From contig NZ_WEZF01000002.1 of assembly GCF_009177065.1 (NCBI RefSeq), positions 310,001 through 374,000 of the forward strand: a DNA stretch of 64,000 nucleotides, in the 5' to 3' direction. This document shows, piece by piece, positions 26,690 through 36,256 of the stretch. This DNA comes from Tautonia marina (lineage in GTDB: Bacteria; Planctomycetota; Planctomycetia; Isosphaerales; Isosphaeraceae). The notes below the pieces were generated by a model. The model had not been told where the DNA came from. It searched no databases and saw only the letters and a program-made list of their open reading frames with translations. Position numbers and translations under genes: made by a program. Position 1 is the first letter of the stretch, and each line of letters begins with the position of its first letter.

Positions 26690-28138
26690 TCAACCCGGCA
26701 AGATGGTAAACGGGGAGGCCGGCGGAAGTTTCCTCGCCTTGGGCCTGTGACGGATCTTGCGCTTCGGGCTGGCACCCTCAACCGGCCGAGCGACCAGATC
26801 GTACCCCTCGGTCAACAGCACCTCGCAGGGAATCAGGTCCCCCGCGCGAAGGTTGCGGTCACGAACGAAGACGAGCCCATCGACGTCGGGAGCATCGGCG
26901 TAGGAACGCCCGGCCCAGACTCCTGGACCGAGTTCGGCCGGGGCCGGCCCATCGATCAACACATCCAGCGTTTTGCCAACGAGGGAGGTGTTGAAATCGA
27001 AGGCGATGGGTTGCTGGACCTCCATCACCCGATCGCGACGATGGGCCTTCACGTCGTCGGGCAGGTGGCCGGGCAGCTTGGCGGCCGGGGTGTCGGGCTC
27101 GAAGGAGTAAGGGAAGACGCCGAGCCGCTCGAACTTCGTCTCCTTGACGAAGTCCAGCAATTCCTCGAACTCCTCCTCCGTCTCGCCGGGGAAACCGACG
27201 ATGAAGGTCGTCCGCAGGACGAGGCCTGGCATCACCTCGCGAAGGCGTCGGATGATCTCGACGGTCTCGGCCCGCGTATGTCGGCGGTTCATCATCTTCA
27301 GCATGCGGTCGTTGATATGCTGAAGCGGCATATCGAGGTACGGGATGATCTTCTCGGACGAGCCAAGAACATCGTACAACTCCTCCGTGAAGTAATTCGG
27401 ATAGTTGTAGAGGATGCGGATCCAGCGGATGCCGTCGATCTGATCGAGTTCCCGGAGCAACTCGGCCAGGCGAGGGCGGCCGTAGAGATCGACGCCGTAG
27501 TAGGTCATGTCCTGGGCGACGAGGTTCAGCTCGACGACGCCGTCGGCGGCCAGTTCCTTCGCCTCGGCCACAACGGTCTCGATCGGCTTGGTCAGGTGCT
27601 TGCCCCTCATGTACGGGATCGCGCAGAAGGTGCAGAACCGGCTACACCCTTCCGAGACCTTGAGGTAGGCGAGGTGCCGGGGGGTGATCCGCAATCGGGC
27701 GGTGTCGTCCATCGCCCGAATCGGGGCGGGATTGAAGATGGATCGCTGCTCGTCGAGACCGCCAAGGATACGGTCGGCCGCCTTGACGATCTCCTCTCGA
27801 CCGAAGACGCCGATCACCTGATCGACCTCCGGGACCTCTTCGAGCAGCAGGTCTTTCTGACGCTCGGCCAGGCAGCCGGCAACGACCACGCCTCGAACCT
27901 GCCCGGCGGCCTTGCGGTCGAGCATCTCGCGGATCACCGCCAGGCTCTCGGCTCGGGCGGCGTCGATGAAGCCGCAGGTGTTGACGATCACCAGATCGGC
28001 GCCGTCGGGGGCCGCGACCGGCACGTAGCCGTCCTGGGCGAGCAGGCCAAGCATGCGCTCGGAATCAACAGTGTTCTTCGGACAGCCCAGGCTGACGAAG
28101 TGAAACGTACGGTCGGCTTTCATCTGATCGGGAATCAT
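26690..28138 (-). CDS. rimO: Ribosomal protein S12 methylthiotransferase
   Basis: The 482-residue radical-SAM enzyme puts a methylthio group on an Asp of ribosomal protein S12. The N-terminal cluster cysteines are in SLGCPKNTVDSE, VNTCGFIDAARAES and VVAGCLAERQ. The radical-SAM motif is CSRFCTFCAIPYMRG. The later blocks YLDMPLQHINDRMLKMMNRR and VGFPGETEEEF are typical, and the end holds a TRAM-like RNA-binding domain. The wording SLGCPKNTVDSE favours RimO over MiaB. The start is at an ATG after AGGAG; an ATG five codons later is possible. Confidence 0.94.
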   Translation of the reverse strand: MIPDQMKADRTFHFVSLGCPKNTVDSERMLGLLAQDGYVPVAAPDGADLVIVNTCGFIDAARAESLAVIREMLDRKAAGQVRGVVVAGCLAERQKDLLLEEVPEVDQVIGVFGREEIVKAADRILGGLDEQRSIFNPAPIRAMDDTARLRITPRHLAYLKVSEGCSRFCTFCAIPYMRGKHLTKPIETVVAEAKELAADGVVELNLVAQDMTYYGVDLYGRPRLAELLRELDQIDGIRWIRILYNYPNYFTEELYDVLGSSEKIIPYLDMPLQHINDRMLKMMNRRHTRAETVEIIRRLREVMPGLVLRTTFIVGFPGETEEEFEELLDFVKETKFERLGVFPYSFEPDTPAAKLPGHLPDDVKAHRRDRVMEVQQPIAFDFNTSLVGKTLDVLIDGPAPAELGPGVWAGRSYADAPDVDGLVFVRDRNLRAGDLIPCEVLLTEGYDLVARPVEGASPKRKIRHRPKARKLPPASPFTILPG

Positions 28139-28280
28139 CCTCGCTCCGCTCCTGAAGTTACGACACATGATACGGGGTTCGGGGGATTCCCGCCAAGACC
28201 GAGACCATGAGGAAAGGCATGACGAACGATGAATGGCATGGGTTCGATGGGGTTTCGGAGTTCAGGAACCTGGTTCGGGA

Positions 28281-29150
28281 TCAAGGCGTCTGGTCGATCG
28301 CCCTGAGCAGGCGATCGAGGCCGTCGAGGTTGGCCCGAAGCTGCTGCTCGGCGTCGGCTTCGGGGACGTGGTCGAGAATGCCGATCGGGCCGTGCCAGCC
28401 GCTCGATCGAATGACTTGAAGCAACCGGGCATCCTCCTCTCCCTCACCGATCACGAGGATCTTGCGTCCTTTCGCCTCGCCGTCGCGATCCATGCCGTTG
28501 AGGTTCAGGGCGAGGAGATGGGGCTTCATCGTTTCAAGCAAGGCGGGGAAGCGGTCGAGGTGGGGGTGACCGTGGTGCAGGTTGTAAACGATCCCGACGT
28601 TGGGCAAGTCGAGGGCCTCGATGATGGCGATCTGGTTCTCGGGCTCGCCGAACCAGCCGCCGTGATTGTACAGGGCCACCGTGCAGCCGATTTTGGCGGC
28701 GGCCTCGGCGATGGGTCGGATGCGGTCGGCCTCGGCAGCGACGCGGGCGGCCTGGTCTTCCGGAGAGGTGGTCGGCTCGCCTCCGCCGGTGACCCAGAGC
28801 TGAGGGGTGAGCTGGTGCTCGGCCAGGCTGTCGAGGAAGAACCGAGCGGTGTCGTCGAGCGTGGTCGGGAACCAGAGGGCGGTCAGCTCGATCCCGTGGC
28901 GGTCGAGGGTTGCCAGCTCCTCCTCGAAGGTCGGCAGGTGTTCGGCCCGCCAGTCGTAGGCGAGGCGACGGAGTTCGAGCCGGTCGAGCATCGCGGCCCG
29001 CTCCTCGGGGCCTCGCTGCGCCGCGTCGAACGGAACGATGCACCAGGCCACGAGGTTTTCGCGGTCGAACAGGTCGGCGGGGGGTTCGGTTCCGGTTCCG
29101 AACATGAGAACGGCGGTGAGGAGGATCGAGGAGAGGCTCTCGGGAATCAT
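28281..29150 (-). CDS. Sugar phosphate isomerase/epimerase-like TIM-barrel protein
   Basis: The 289-residue protein begins with a short hydrophobic leader (SILLTAVLMFGTG) that may be a signal sequence. The rest fits the xylose-isomerase-like barrel (AP endonuclease 2 fold): ELTALWFPTT, VALYNHGGWFGEPEN with metal-site residues, VGIVYNLHHGHPHLDRFP, LLALNLNGMD and GPIGILDHV. Such proteins are numerous in planctomycetes and are often exported. The substrate is unknown. The frame stays open for another 2.9 kb upstream, but that part is antisense to other genes. Confidence 0.8.
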   Translation of the reverse strand: MIPESLSSILLTAVLMFGTGTEPPADLFDRENLVAWCIVPFDAAQRGPEERAAMLDRLELRRLAYDWRAEHLPTFEEELATLDRHGIELTALWFPTTLDDTARFFLDSLAEHQLTPQLWVTGGGEPTTSPEDQAARVAAEADRIRPIAEAAAKIGCTVALYNHGGWFGEPENQIAIIEALDLPNVGIVYNLHHGHPHLDRFPALLETMKPHLLALNLNGMDRDGEAKGRKILVIGEGEEDARLLQVIRSSGWHGPIGILDHVPEADAEQQLRANLDGLDRLLRAIDQTP

Positions 29151-29330
29151 CGTCGAGGGGCTCCGGAGGGCTCGGGGGAGTCGAGGATCGCGCTCTATCA
29201 TACGCTCGATTCCGAACGGACAGGGAGCGTCCGGGTGGTGTGATTGCCGGTTTGGGGCCGTCGGCCTACGATGGTTGCACCCCCCAACCGGCCGAAATCG
29301 CTTCTGCTCATCGTCCCGAAGAGTCGGACC

Positions 29331-30173
29331 ATGCCCTCGTACAAACTGCTGGCGCTCGATGTGGACGGAACGCTGATCGGCAAGGATGGCATCCTGCGTC
29401 CTCGAACGGCGGCAGCGGTAGCTCGGGCGGCGGCGGCGGGAATCCAGCCGGTCCTGTGCACGGGCCGACGGTATCGAAGGGCCTTGCCGGTGGCCCGGCA
29501 ACTGGAGCTCGATGCGCCGGTCGTGTGCAACTCGGGAGCGTTGGTCAAGGAAACGAGCAGCCACGCAACCCTCTGGCGGGCCGATCTGGGTCGGGAGCTG
29601 ACGACGGCCGTGCTCGATGTCTTGCGACGCCTGGGAGAGCCGGCCGTGTCGATCGTGGATCATGAGGAAACGCCGCCGGACTTCCTCATCCCCGCCCGGC
29701 CGACCGGACGGGCCCTGTTCGATGAGTATGTGGAACGGAACGGGCCGTATGCTCGGGTCGATCCCCACTGGATGACCCGTCCCGACCAGGGGGACCACTT
29801 CCACCTGTTCGCCGTGGGAGAGCGGGCGGCGATGCTGGAGGTGGAAGCCGCCCTGATCGAGGCGGTGCCGGGCATCCTGAGGACGTTCGTGCTGCATACG
29901 TCGGCCTATTCGGGGACGATGTGCGAGGTCCTGAACACCGAGGCGAGCAAGTGGTCGGCCGTCCTGCACCTGGCCGAGCGCTGGGGGATCGACCCGTCGG
30001 AGATCGTCGCGGTGGGAGACGATGTGAACGACCTGCCGATGATCGAGGGGGCCGGGCTGGGGGTAGCGATGGGTCAGGCTCCGGAAGCGGTCCAGAAGGC
30101 CGCCGATCTGGTCGCTCCGACCTTCGAGGCCGATGGAGTTGCGACGCTCATTGAGGAGGTCTTGCTGGCTTGA
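29331..30173 (+). CDS. Cof-type HAD-IIB phosphatase
   Basis: The 280-residue haloacid-dehalogenase-family protein has motif I LLALDVDGTLIGKDG, motif II VLCTGR, a C2B cap with FHLFAVGE, a conserved Lys region (TEASKWSAVLHLAERWG) and motif IV AVGDDVNDLPMIEGAGLGVAMGQA. These are typical of Cof enzymes, which dephosphorylate sugar phosphates and cofactor intermediates. It precedes the NUDIX gene by 60 bases on the same strand and may share its transcript. Confidence 0.9.
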   Translation: MPSYKLLALDVDGTLIGKDGILRPRTAAAVARAAAAGIQPVLCTGRRYRRALPVARQLELDAPVVCNSGALVKETSSHATLWRADLGRELTTAVLDVLRRLGEPAVSIVDHEETPPDFLIPARPTGRALFDEYVERNGPYARVDPHWMTRPDQGDHFHLFAVGERAAMLEVEAALIEAVPGILRTFVLHTSAYSGTMCEVLNTEASKWSAVLHLAERWGIDPSEIVAVGDDVNDLPMIEGAGLGVAMGQAPEAVQKAADLVAPTFEADGVATLIEEVLLA

Positions 30174-30233
30174 GGCTCCCGGATCGAGGCGCGATCGGCT
30201 ATCGTACGACGAACTCCTTGACGAGGCCCGACC

Positions 30234-31163
30234 ATGAGCGCATCGACCGAACCTGAACCGCCGCAACGGGATCGATTCCAGGGAAAGGCCTCCTGGGTCC
30301 GGGAGCCCGAGGGGGATACGACCCTCGAATCGAACTGGCTGATCACGCTGCGTCGGGAACGGTACCGATCGCGCAAGTCGGGAAAGGCGCATGACTTTTA
30401 TGTGGTCCACCTGGCCGATGCGGTCAATGTGATCGCCCTGACGCCCGAGAATCGGTTGATCCTGGTTGAGCAGTTTCGGGCCGGCTCGGCGAACGACAGC
30501 CTGGAACCCCCTGGAGGGTTGCTCGACCCCGGAGAGGACCCGCTGGAGGCTGGAGCCAGGGAGTTGCTGGAGGAGACCGGGTACGCGGGAGACGAGCCGA
30601 TCATTCTGGGAACTGTCTGGGCCTGTCCATCGCTCTTGACCTCTCGGATCACGACCATTTTGATCCGCAACGCCAAATTGATCCGCGAACCGAACTGGGA
30701 TGAAGGAGAGGAGTTGCGTCTGAAGATCGTGCCGGCGCGAGAGGTCCCCTCTCTGATTCGGAACGGGAAGATCGGCCATGCGTTGGCGATCCAGGGGTTG
30801 CTCTGGTGGCTCGTCTCGGAACTGCCGGGCACGCCGCTCGAACTGCCGAAGGGTTTCCAGTCGAAGGACCGGCAGATCGGTCTCGGCCGCTTGATGGTGG
30901 CGATCGCCTTGATTGGCCTGGCGTTCGGGTTGATGCGGACGATCGGCGAGACGGGGACGCTCCTGATCATCCCGGTCTTGCTGCTCGTGCCGGCGTATCT
31001 CCTGGTCGATCGCGTGGTCGATCCGATGCCCAAGACGGTCCTGACCCGGTCGATGGCCCGCTGGGGACGACGGTCGCTGATCCGGGCTTTGGCCACGCTC
31101 GCCCTGGCGCAACTGCTCTGGCTCAGTGTGATGGTCATGGCCCGGATGGCATTCTTGATCTGA
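30234..31163 (+). CDS. NUDIX hydrolase fused to a membrane domain
   Basis: The 309-residue protein has an ADP-ribose-pyrophosphatase-like NUDIX domain. The box is complete at about 95-117: GGLLDPGEDPLEAGAREL then LEETGY, with the metal glutamates. It would hydrolyse a nucleoside diphosphate linked to another group. Residues about 217-234, 241-259 and 282-305 are three hydrophobic helices with basic loops (RWGRRSLIR), so the enzyme is tied to the membrane with the catalytic part in the cytoplasm. The helices lie in the same frame without a break, so this is a true fusion and not two genes. Confidence 0.85.
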   Translation: MSASTEPEPPQRDRFQGKASWVREPEGDTTLESNWLITLRRERYRSRKSGKAHDFYVVHLADAVNVIALTPENRLILVEQFRAGSANDSLEPPGGLLDPGEDPLEAGARELLEETGYAGDEPIILGTVWACPSLLTSRITTILIRNAKLIREPNWDEGEELRLKIVPAREVPSLIRNGKIGHALAIQGLLWWLVSELPGTPLELPKGFQSKDRQIGLGRLMVAIALIGLAFGLMRTIGETGTLLIIPVLLLVPAYLLVDRVVDPMPKTVLTRSMARWGRRSLIRALATLALAQLLWLSVMVMARMAFLI

Positions 31164-31656
31164 CGCAGAACGGGTGCAGGAATGCTTGGGAGCGCCTCGC
31201 CAATTTGTTCGAAAACCATTTTCCAGCAGCAGGTTACGTGATCTGCGATGGCTTCGTTCCGTTGTGGAGCGCTCCGGCGATGGCTTCGTTTCGCGCGAGG
31301 GGCCGGGCCGATCGGCGATCGGGATTTGAGAGGTTGCCAGGGGAGGATGGGAACAGGGCCAAGGGGGTGCATCGGGAGTTCGGGGCGCTTTGGGGAATCG
31401 CGTTGAAAACACAGAGCCACGAGAACAGTATCGAGGAATTCGGTCGGGCCAGTCACACAAAATGGCCAGGGATCGCCTGAGTGATGGAAGACCGAGGCGC
31501 GTGTTGGCAGGATCGGAATTGCGTAGAATAACTCGGAGTATCCGCAGCGCGGGGGAGGACGGCCTCGTACCGAACGCAGAGCCGTTCCGCCCCTCGGCAG
31601 CAGGCTTGTGATGGGCGCTGGGTGTTGATTTCCCGGTTCGGAGGTTCGATTCAACA
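31164..31656. other. Non-coding gap with a 17-base direct repeat
   Basis: I see no convincing gene in these 493 bases. GCGATGGCTTCGTTCCG at 31245-31261 is repeated with one change at 31277-31293, 32 bases apart. It might contain a decayed gene or long leader of the following lipoprotein. The last stretch before the ATG (GGAGGTTCGATTCAACA) carries the ribosome site. Confidence 0.4.
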
Positions 31657-32775
31657 ATGAGCCGGACGGCTGCAACGATTTGGGGCCTCGTAGCCCTGGT
31701 GCCGGTGGCGATAGGTTTGGGGTGTGGCGACTCGCAAGGAAACCGGATCGCCCCGGTCGCGACGGACTCGGAGAGCCGATCGGGGCTGTCGAGCCTGCCG
31801 GCGATCCCGACATCAAGGGGAGGGGTGCCTCGCATCACGTTCTTGCTGCCGAACGCGCCGCAGACGCAACCCTTGATCTGGAAGGAAGCGGCGCAGCTTG
31901 ATGCCGCGAAACAGAACGCGCTCTTCACCGCCCGAACGGCCGGCGAGGGGGAGTCGATGGCCGACTTTGTCCGCCGGGTCAGCCAGGAAGGCACGGCAGC
32001 GATGGTCGTGGTGGTGGATGACGCCGAGGCTCTCGGGCCGGCGATCGCCGAGGCCAGGCGTCGAGGCATCGCCGTCGTGACGATTCTCGAACCGGTGACG
32101 GCCGGGGGGGAACCGGTGCCGGTGGTCGTCCGGGGGGACTACAAGCGAGCCGCCGAGGAACTCATCGAAGCCGCTGCCAGCGATGCAAGCAAGCTGGGCA
32201 AGTCGGCCGAGGGACCGGCGCTCGTCGTGTACACAAAGGATTTTCCCGAGGCGGATCGGCGCGCCGGGGCCCTGTTCGAGGCCCTGACGCGAGCGGGAAT
32301 CGAGACGATTGGAGACGGCCCCCAGGCGGTCGCGGGAGGTCAGTACGACGTGGGCAACCTGGTGCTGGAGCGGCTGAAGGAGCGGCCGGAACTGGCCATG
32401 GTCCTGACCGGCGATGACACGAGCTTTCTCGGCGCGACGATCGAACGGAGTGAACTGCCGGAAGGCACGGGGGTGACGGTGGCGGGGTTTCTGGTGGACC
32501 CGGAGAGCTTCGTCGTCGTGGAGGAATCGTTCGCCTCGGCGGCGGCCTTCGCGGATGATCGGGGGTTGGGCATCCTGGCATATCGCAATGCGATGACGCT
32601 GGCAACGGGAGAGACGGTCCCCGATCGGATCGTCGTGCCGATGTCCGTGCAACGAGCGCCCGGGCCGCCGGCCTTCGGTCGGCTCCGGTTTGATCTGAAC
32701 CCGCAGGATGCTCCGCTGGAGGGGTTCGACCCGACCGAACGTGAGAAAACGGCCGAGCCGAAGGACGAGGGCTGA
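31657..32775 (+). CDS. Periplasmic sugar-binding-like lipoprotein
   Basis: The 372-residue protein begins with a lipoprotein signal whose box is IGLGC, giving a lipid-anchored Cys near residue 23. The mature part has the type I periplasmic binding fold of the ribose/LacI family: TFLLPNAPQTQPLIW, MVVVVDDAEALGPAIAEARRRGI, VVVRGDYKRAAEELI, ALVVYTKDFPEADRR and MVLTGDDTSFLG. It would bind a small solute, probably a sugar. No transporter genes lie beside it, so it may serve sensing or work with a distant ABC permease. The end of the gene overlaps the left arm of a hairpin. Confidence 0.8.
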   Translation: MSRTAATIWGLVALVPVAIGLGCGDSQGNRIAPVATDSESRSGLSSLPAIPTSRGGVPRITFLLPNAPQTQPLIWKEAAQLDAAKQNALFTARTAGEGESMADFVRRVSQEGTAAMVVVVDDAEALGPAIAEARRRGIAVVTILEPVTAGGEPVPVVVRGDYKRAAEELIEAAASDASKLGKSAEGPALVVYTKDFPEADRRAGALFEALTRAGIETIGDGPQAVAGGQYDVGNLVLERLKERPELAMVLTGDDTSFLGATIERSELPEGTGVTVAGFLVDPESFVVVEESFASAAAFADDRGLGILAYRNAMTLATGETVPDRIVVPMSVQRAPGPPAFGRLRFDLNPQDAPLEGFDPTEREKTAEPKDEG

Positions 32776-32825
32776 TCGAGGGACCGCATCGAAGGCTTGA
32801 GCAGCGTGTGAGAGATCCCTCGATC
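32774..32825. terminator. Inverted repeat between convergent genes
   Basis: GATCGAGGGA (32774-32783) and TCCCTCGATC (32816-32825) form a perfect 10-bp stem around a 32-base loop. The left arm overlaps the stop codon of the lipoprotein gene. This is probably a shared transcript end. Confidence 0.5.
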
Positions 32826-32841
32826 GGGTTGGCCTTCCCGG

Positions 32842-34149
32842 TCAGGCGGAAACGTACGCGCCGGAGGCGCGACGGCCGCGGACGCTGTGGGGAAAGAGGA
32901 ATTCCTGATCGAGTGTGCCGGCCTCGTCAATCGGCATGGGCTGGAAGTCGGTCTCGAAGCTCAGATGAGGGTGGGCGTCGACATCGGCTTTCATGGCGGG
33001 AGAAACCCAAAGGTGATCGACTTCGAGCGTGTTCGGGATGAAGACGACGCGGGCCTCGTCGGGGGTGATCCGCCAGCAGGTTTCGAGGCAGACGCGGAGG
33101 ACCTCGCGGTCGGTTGGTAGGGTGATCGGAATGCGAGCGCGTTCGAGGAAGCAGGAGGTGAGGACGTTGATCCGGAACGGCTCGGGGTCCATCTTCTCGA
33201 CGATTCGCTCGGTCGCCAGATCGGCAAAGCCAACGCCGACAATATTGCCGTGGCTTTCCTCGGAGACATCGAGGACAGCCAGGCGGGTGACCTTCGGGCG
33301 GTCGAAATCGGGCATCGTCTCGACCATGAGCCGGCCGATGACGTTCGGGTCCATGCCGGCCCCGGAGTAGTTCTTGCCGATCTCGCCGACGACGAGTACG
33401 TCGATCTGATCGAAGGGCAAGCGGCCCATCAACTCGCGGGCCCGCTGCAAGAGGCGGGGCTCGACGTCGAGGATCGTGTCGGGATCGACGGGGACGATCT
33501 CGGCCGGCTCATCCTTCGCGTTTTCGAGGATCGCCAGGCCGAGGGCGAAGGGGGTGTTCGAGATGAGGAACTTGCCGACGGCAGGAAGGACCTCTCGCAT
33601 GCCGGTGAGGCCGAGCTTGTGAATCTGGCTGGCCCCCTCGCGCTTGCCGAGGCCGATGACCATCATCTTGAGGATGCCCGACTCGAACTCACTGGTGAAG
33701 TCGGTGTGAGGCTTGACGCGGTTGAGCAGGACGATGCCGTCGGCCGCCAGGGCGTTGTTGTCGAAGTGGATGGGAAGGCCGATCGGGCTGGTCCCGATGA
33801 CGGTCGTCTCCATGTCGGTCTTCACCTCGACGCCGAGGCGATCGGGGGTGATGCCGTACTCGGCCAGAAGCTGGCGCTGGCCCTCGGAGGTGTTGCCGCC
33901 GTGGCTGCCCATGGCGGCGACGATGAAGGGATTGAAGCCCATCGCCTTGAGTTCTTCGATCGCCGCCTTCGCAATGACGAAGATGGTGTTGATCCCTCGG
34001 CTACCGACCCCAACGGCGACGCGCCCGCCGGCGGGAACCCGATCGGTGATCCGGCTCTCGCGGATCAGGCGGCGAACGGTGCCGGGAATGTCATCGACCC
34101 GGGGCTGGGGAACCGACTGGCGGACTCGGGCGATCGGCGGGAACTCCAT
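32842..34149 (-). CDS. LarA N-terminal-domain (DUF2088) protein
   Basis: The 435-residue protein has the core of the lactate-racemase N-terminal domain: GVGSRGINTI, FIVAAMGSHGGNTSEGQR, GIVLLNRVKPHTDFTSEFESG and GKREGASQIHKLGL. The two histidines in GSHGG and KPHTDF match positions that hold the nickel-pincer cofactor in LarA. A clear C-terminal LarA domain is not obvious, so this is a paralogue of uncertain reaction, perhaps another hydroxy-acid racemase or epimerase. The ATG at 34149 follows GAGG with 8-base spacing; a TTG at 34182 is in frame. Confidence 0.82.
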   Translation of the reverse strand: MEFPPIARVRQSVPQPRVDDIPGTVRRLIRESRITDRVPAGGRVAVGVGSRGINTIFVIAKAAIEELKAMGFNPFIVAAMGSHGGNTSEGQRQLLAEYGITPDRLGVEVKTDMETTVIGTSPIGLPIHFDNNALAADGIVLLNRVKPHTDFTSEFESGILKMMVIGLGKREGASQIHKLGLTGMREVLPAVGKFLISNTPFALGLAILENAKDEPAEIVPVDPDTILDVEPRLLQRARELMGRLPFDQIDVLVVGEIGKNYSGAGMDPNVIGRLMVETMPDFDRPKVTRLAVLDVSEESHGNIVGVGFADLATERIVEKMDPEPFRINVLTSCFLERARIPITLPTDREVLRVCLETCWRITPDEARVVFIPNTLEVDHLWVSPAMKADVDAHPHLSFETDFQPMPIDEAGTLDQEFLFPHSVRGRRASGAYVSA

Positions 34150-34354
34150 CGGGCGGACCTCATCGGCAACGGAGGGGGGCAACGGGCAGGAGACGTGGGC
34201 GTCGCCAGCCTCCGCGAAAGGGAGACCGGCGCGGTGGCCAGTCGATCGCGGGAGACGACGTAGACCCTTTCATTAGAATCGGCCGATCGAGCCCCGACAA
34301 GGCAAGCCACCGAAAGAGGAGATCAAGGGTCCCGCGCTGCTCGTCCTCCCCACC

Positions 34355-36256
34355 TTACGATCGGGCGGAATTGGGACGGCCGGCAGCCCCTTCGCCGAGG
34401 TCGTGGTGGCCTTGTTCGAGCGCCCGGGAGAGGTTGACGCCGGAGGAAATCACCCCGACTTGACTGAACGCCTGAGGGAAGTTGCCGAGGAACCGACCAC
34501 TGGAGGGGTCGATCTGCTCGGAGAAGAGACCGACAGGGTTGGCCCGAGCACAGAGGGAGTTGTAGAGATCGAGGGCCTCGTCGAGCCTGCCCTGAAGCGT
34601 CAGGTTATCGACGAGCCAGAAGCTACAGAGAATGAAGGCCCCTTCGTGGCCGGGGAGGCCGTCGGGAGAGTGGTCGGGGCGGTATCGGTAGAGCAGACCG
34701 TCACCGGCATCGAGGGTGCGGCGAATTGCCTCAGTCGTGGCGATCATGCGAGGGTGATCGGCCCGGACGACTCGACGCAAGGGGAGTGCCAAGATGCTGG
34801 CATCGAGTCCACTCCGCTGCTCGCCGCCAATGTGCTCGGTCAGGGCGTTCTGCTCGGGGTCCCAGGCGTGTTCGAGAATCGTCTTGCGGAGGTGGGCCGC
34901 GTCGGCACGCCAGCCGTCGATGTCTCCGGGGAGCTTCAGTCGCTCGGCGATCCAGGCGCCGCGATCGAGGGCGACCTGACACAGCGCGGCCGAGTAGGTG
35001 AAGGGGCGTCCCGAGGACCGGATCTCCCAGATGCCTTGATCCGGCTCGTTCCACTCGACGCGAGCCGCCTCGACCAAGGGGAGAAGACGGCTCCATAACC
35101 GCTCGCTGAGATGATCTTCGTGGCGAACCCACTGGAAGGCGCAGTCGATGATCTCTCCGAAGACATCATGCTGGCGTTGCTCGGCGGCGTCGTTGCCCCA
35201 GCGGACGGGATGGGAGCCTCGATAGCCGCTCAGGGTCGGGTCCTCCCGTTCCGGCTCGGGTTGCCGACCGTCGAGGGTGTAAAGGACTCGGGGACGCCCG
35301 CCATCCTGGTCGATGACGTCGTGGACCCAGGCGAGGAAGTTCCTTGCCTCGCGATTCAAACCGATGCGGCGTAACGCATAGACGGAGAAGGCGGCATCGC
35401 GGATCCAGGAGTAGCGGTAATCCCAGTTGCGGACGCCTCCGATTTCCTCAGGGAGGGAGGAGGTCGGGGCGGCCACGATGGCGCCGTTCTCGACGTTGTC
35501 CATGAGCTTCAAGGTGATGGCCGATCGCCGAACAAGGGCCTTCTGAGGACCGTGGTACGACAGGCAGCCGAGCCAGCGTCTCCAGGCATCAACCGTGTCG
35601 TCGATGGCCTGCAAGGGAGGCGTGGAGCGGTCGTCCTTCTCGACCCCGTTCCAGCGGAGGGTGAGGTTGATTCGATCTCCCTGGTGGAGTTCGATCACCG
35701 TTTGAGGACCGTCCAGGGGGCGATCGGCATGGAGGTTCAGGACGATCTCGGGACGATCGGCAAACCGGATCTGCCACGCCTCTCCCTGGCGTTGGATCGG
35801 GGAGGCCCGCCAGGGGTCGATTGCGATCCGAAGGCGGACGGAGCCTTCTCGGATTTCGACGGCGCGCACCAGTTCTCCCCGGGCGGCCTGGGCATCGTCG
35901 GAGAGGATCGAGCCCCGGTGAAACGTCAAGGCGTCGAGGACCCGGACGAGGCCGGTCGGGGATCGCATCTCGGTGGCCAGGATGCCGGTTTCGTCGAGGT
36001 AGCTCTGGCGTGATTCGAGCAGGTGCTCGGGGGCCACGGTGAACGCCCCTCCTCGGTGACGATCGAGGAGCCGACAGAACACCGGAGGAGCGTCGAACCG
36101 AGGCACGCAGAGCCAGTCGATCGCACCATCGCGGCCGACCAGGGCGCCGGTCATGCCGTCACCGATCAGGCCGTGATCCTCGATCGGCAAGGTTCCGTCG
36201 ACTTGCTCCAGCGGTTTTAAGGGTCCGAAGTGCAGTTGCCCGGTCCAGTCCATCAT
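34355..36256 (-). CDS. Glycoside hydrolase family 15 enzyme (glucoamylase/trehalase type)
   Basis: The 633-residue cytoplasmic protein begins with the GH15 lead IEDHGLIGDGMTGALVGRDG and WLCVPRFDAPPVFCRLLD. An N-terminal beta-sandwich is followed by an (alpha/alpha)6 barrel: VRNWDYRYSWIRDAAFSVYAL, the catalytic acid in DQGIWEIRS and the base region GHEGAFILCSFWLVDNL. Related enzymes release glucose from trehalose or alpha-glucans. There is no signal peptide, so it acts inside the cell, probably on storage sugar. Two tandem ATG codons make the exact start uncertain by one residue. Confidence 0.9.
   Translation of the reverse strand: MMDWTGQLHFGPLKPLEQVDGTLPIEDHGLIGDGMTGALVGRDGAIDWLCVPRFDAPPVFCRLLDRHRGGAFTVAPEHLLESRQSYLDETGILATEMRSPTGLVRVLDALTFHRGSILSDDAQAARGELVRAVEIREGSVRLRIAIDPWRASPIQRQGEAWQIRFADRPEIVLNLHADRPLDGPQTVIELHQGDRINLTLRWNGVEKDDRSTPPLQAIDDTVDAWRRWLGCLSYHGPQKALVRRSAITLKLMDNVENGAIVAAPTSSLPEEIGGVRNWDYRYSWIRDAAFSVYALRRIGLNREARNFLAWVHDVIDQDGGRPRVLYTLDGRQPEPEREDPTLSGYRGSHPVRWGNDAAEQRQHDVFGEIIDCAFQWVRHEDHLSERLWSRLLPLVEAARVEWNEPDQGIWEIRSSGRPFTYSAALCQVALDRGAWIAERLKLPGDIDGWRADAAHLRKTILEHAWDPEQNALTEHIGGEQRSGLDASILALPLRRVVRADHPRMIATTEAIRRTLDAGDGLLYRYRPDHSPDGLPGHEGAFILCSFWLVDNLTLQGRLDEALDLYNSLCARANPVGLFSEQIDPSSGRFLGNFPQAFSQVGVISSGVNLSRALEQGHHDLGEGAAGRPNSARS

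Noticed and set aside
26747-28210. 487-codon plus-strand frame opposite rimO
   Set aside because: It is a mirror of rimO with a biased composition and no recognisable domain.
31600-31656. tRNA-like GGTTCGATTC before the lipoprotein gene
   Set aside because: No acceptor, D or anticodon stems can be drawn around it. It overlaps the ribosome site of the next gene.
29151-32069. Open minus-strand frame continuing about 2.9 kb upstream of the sugar-isomerase-like gene
   Set aside because: It runs antisense to the HAD, NUDIX and lipoprotein genes, is Arg/Pro/Ser-rich, and shows no fold. GC-rich DNA makes such open frames common.
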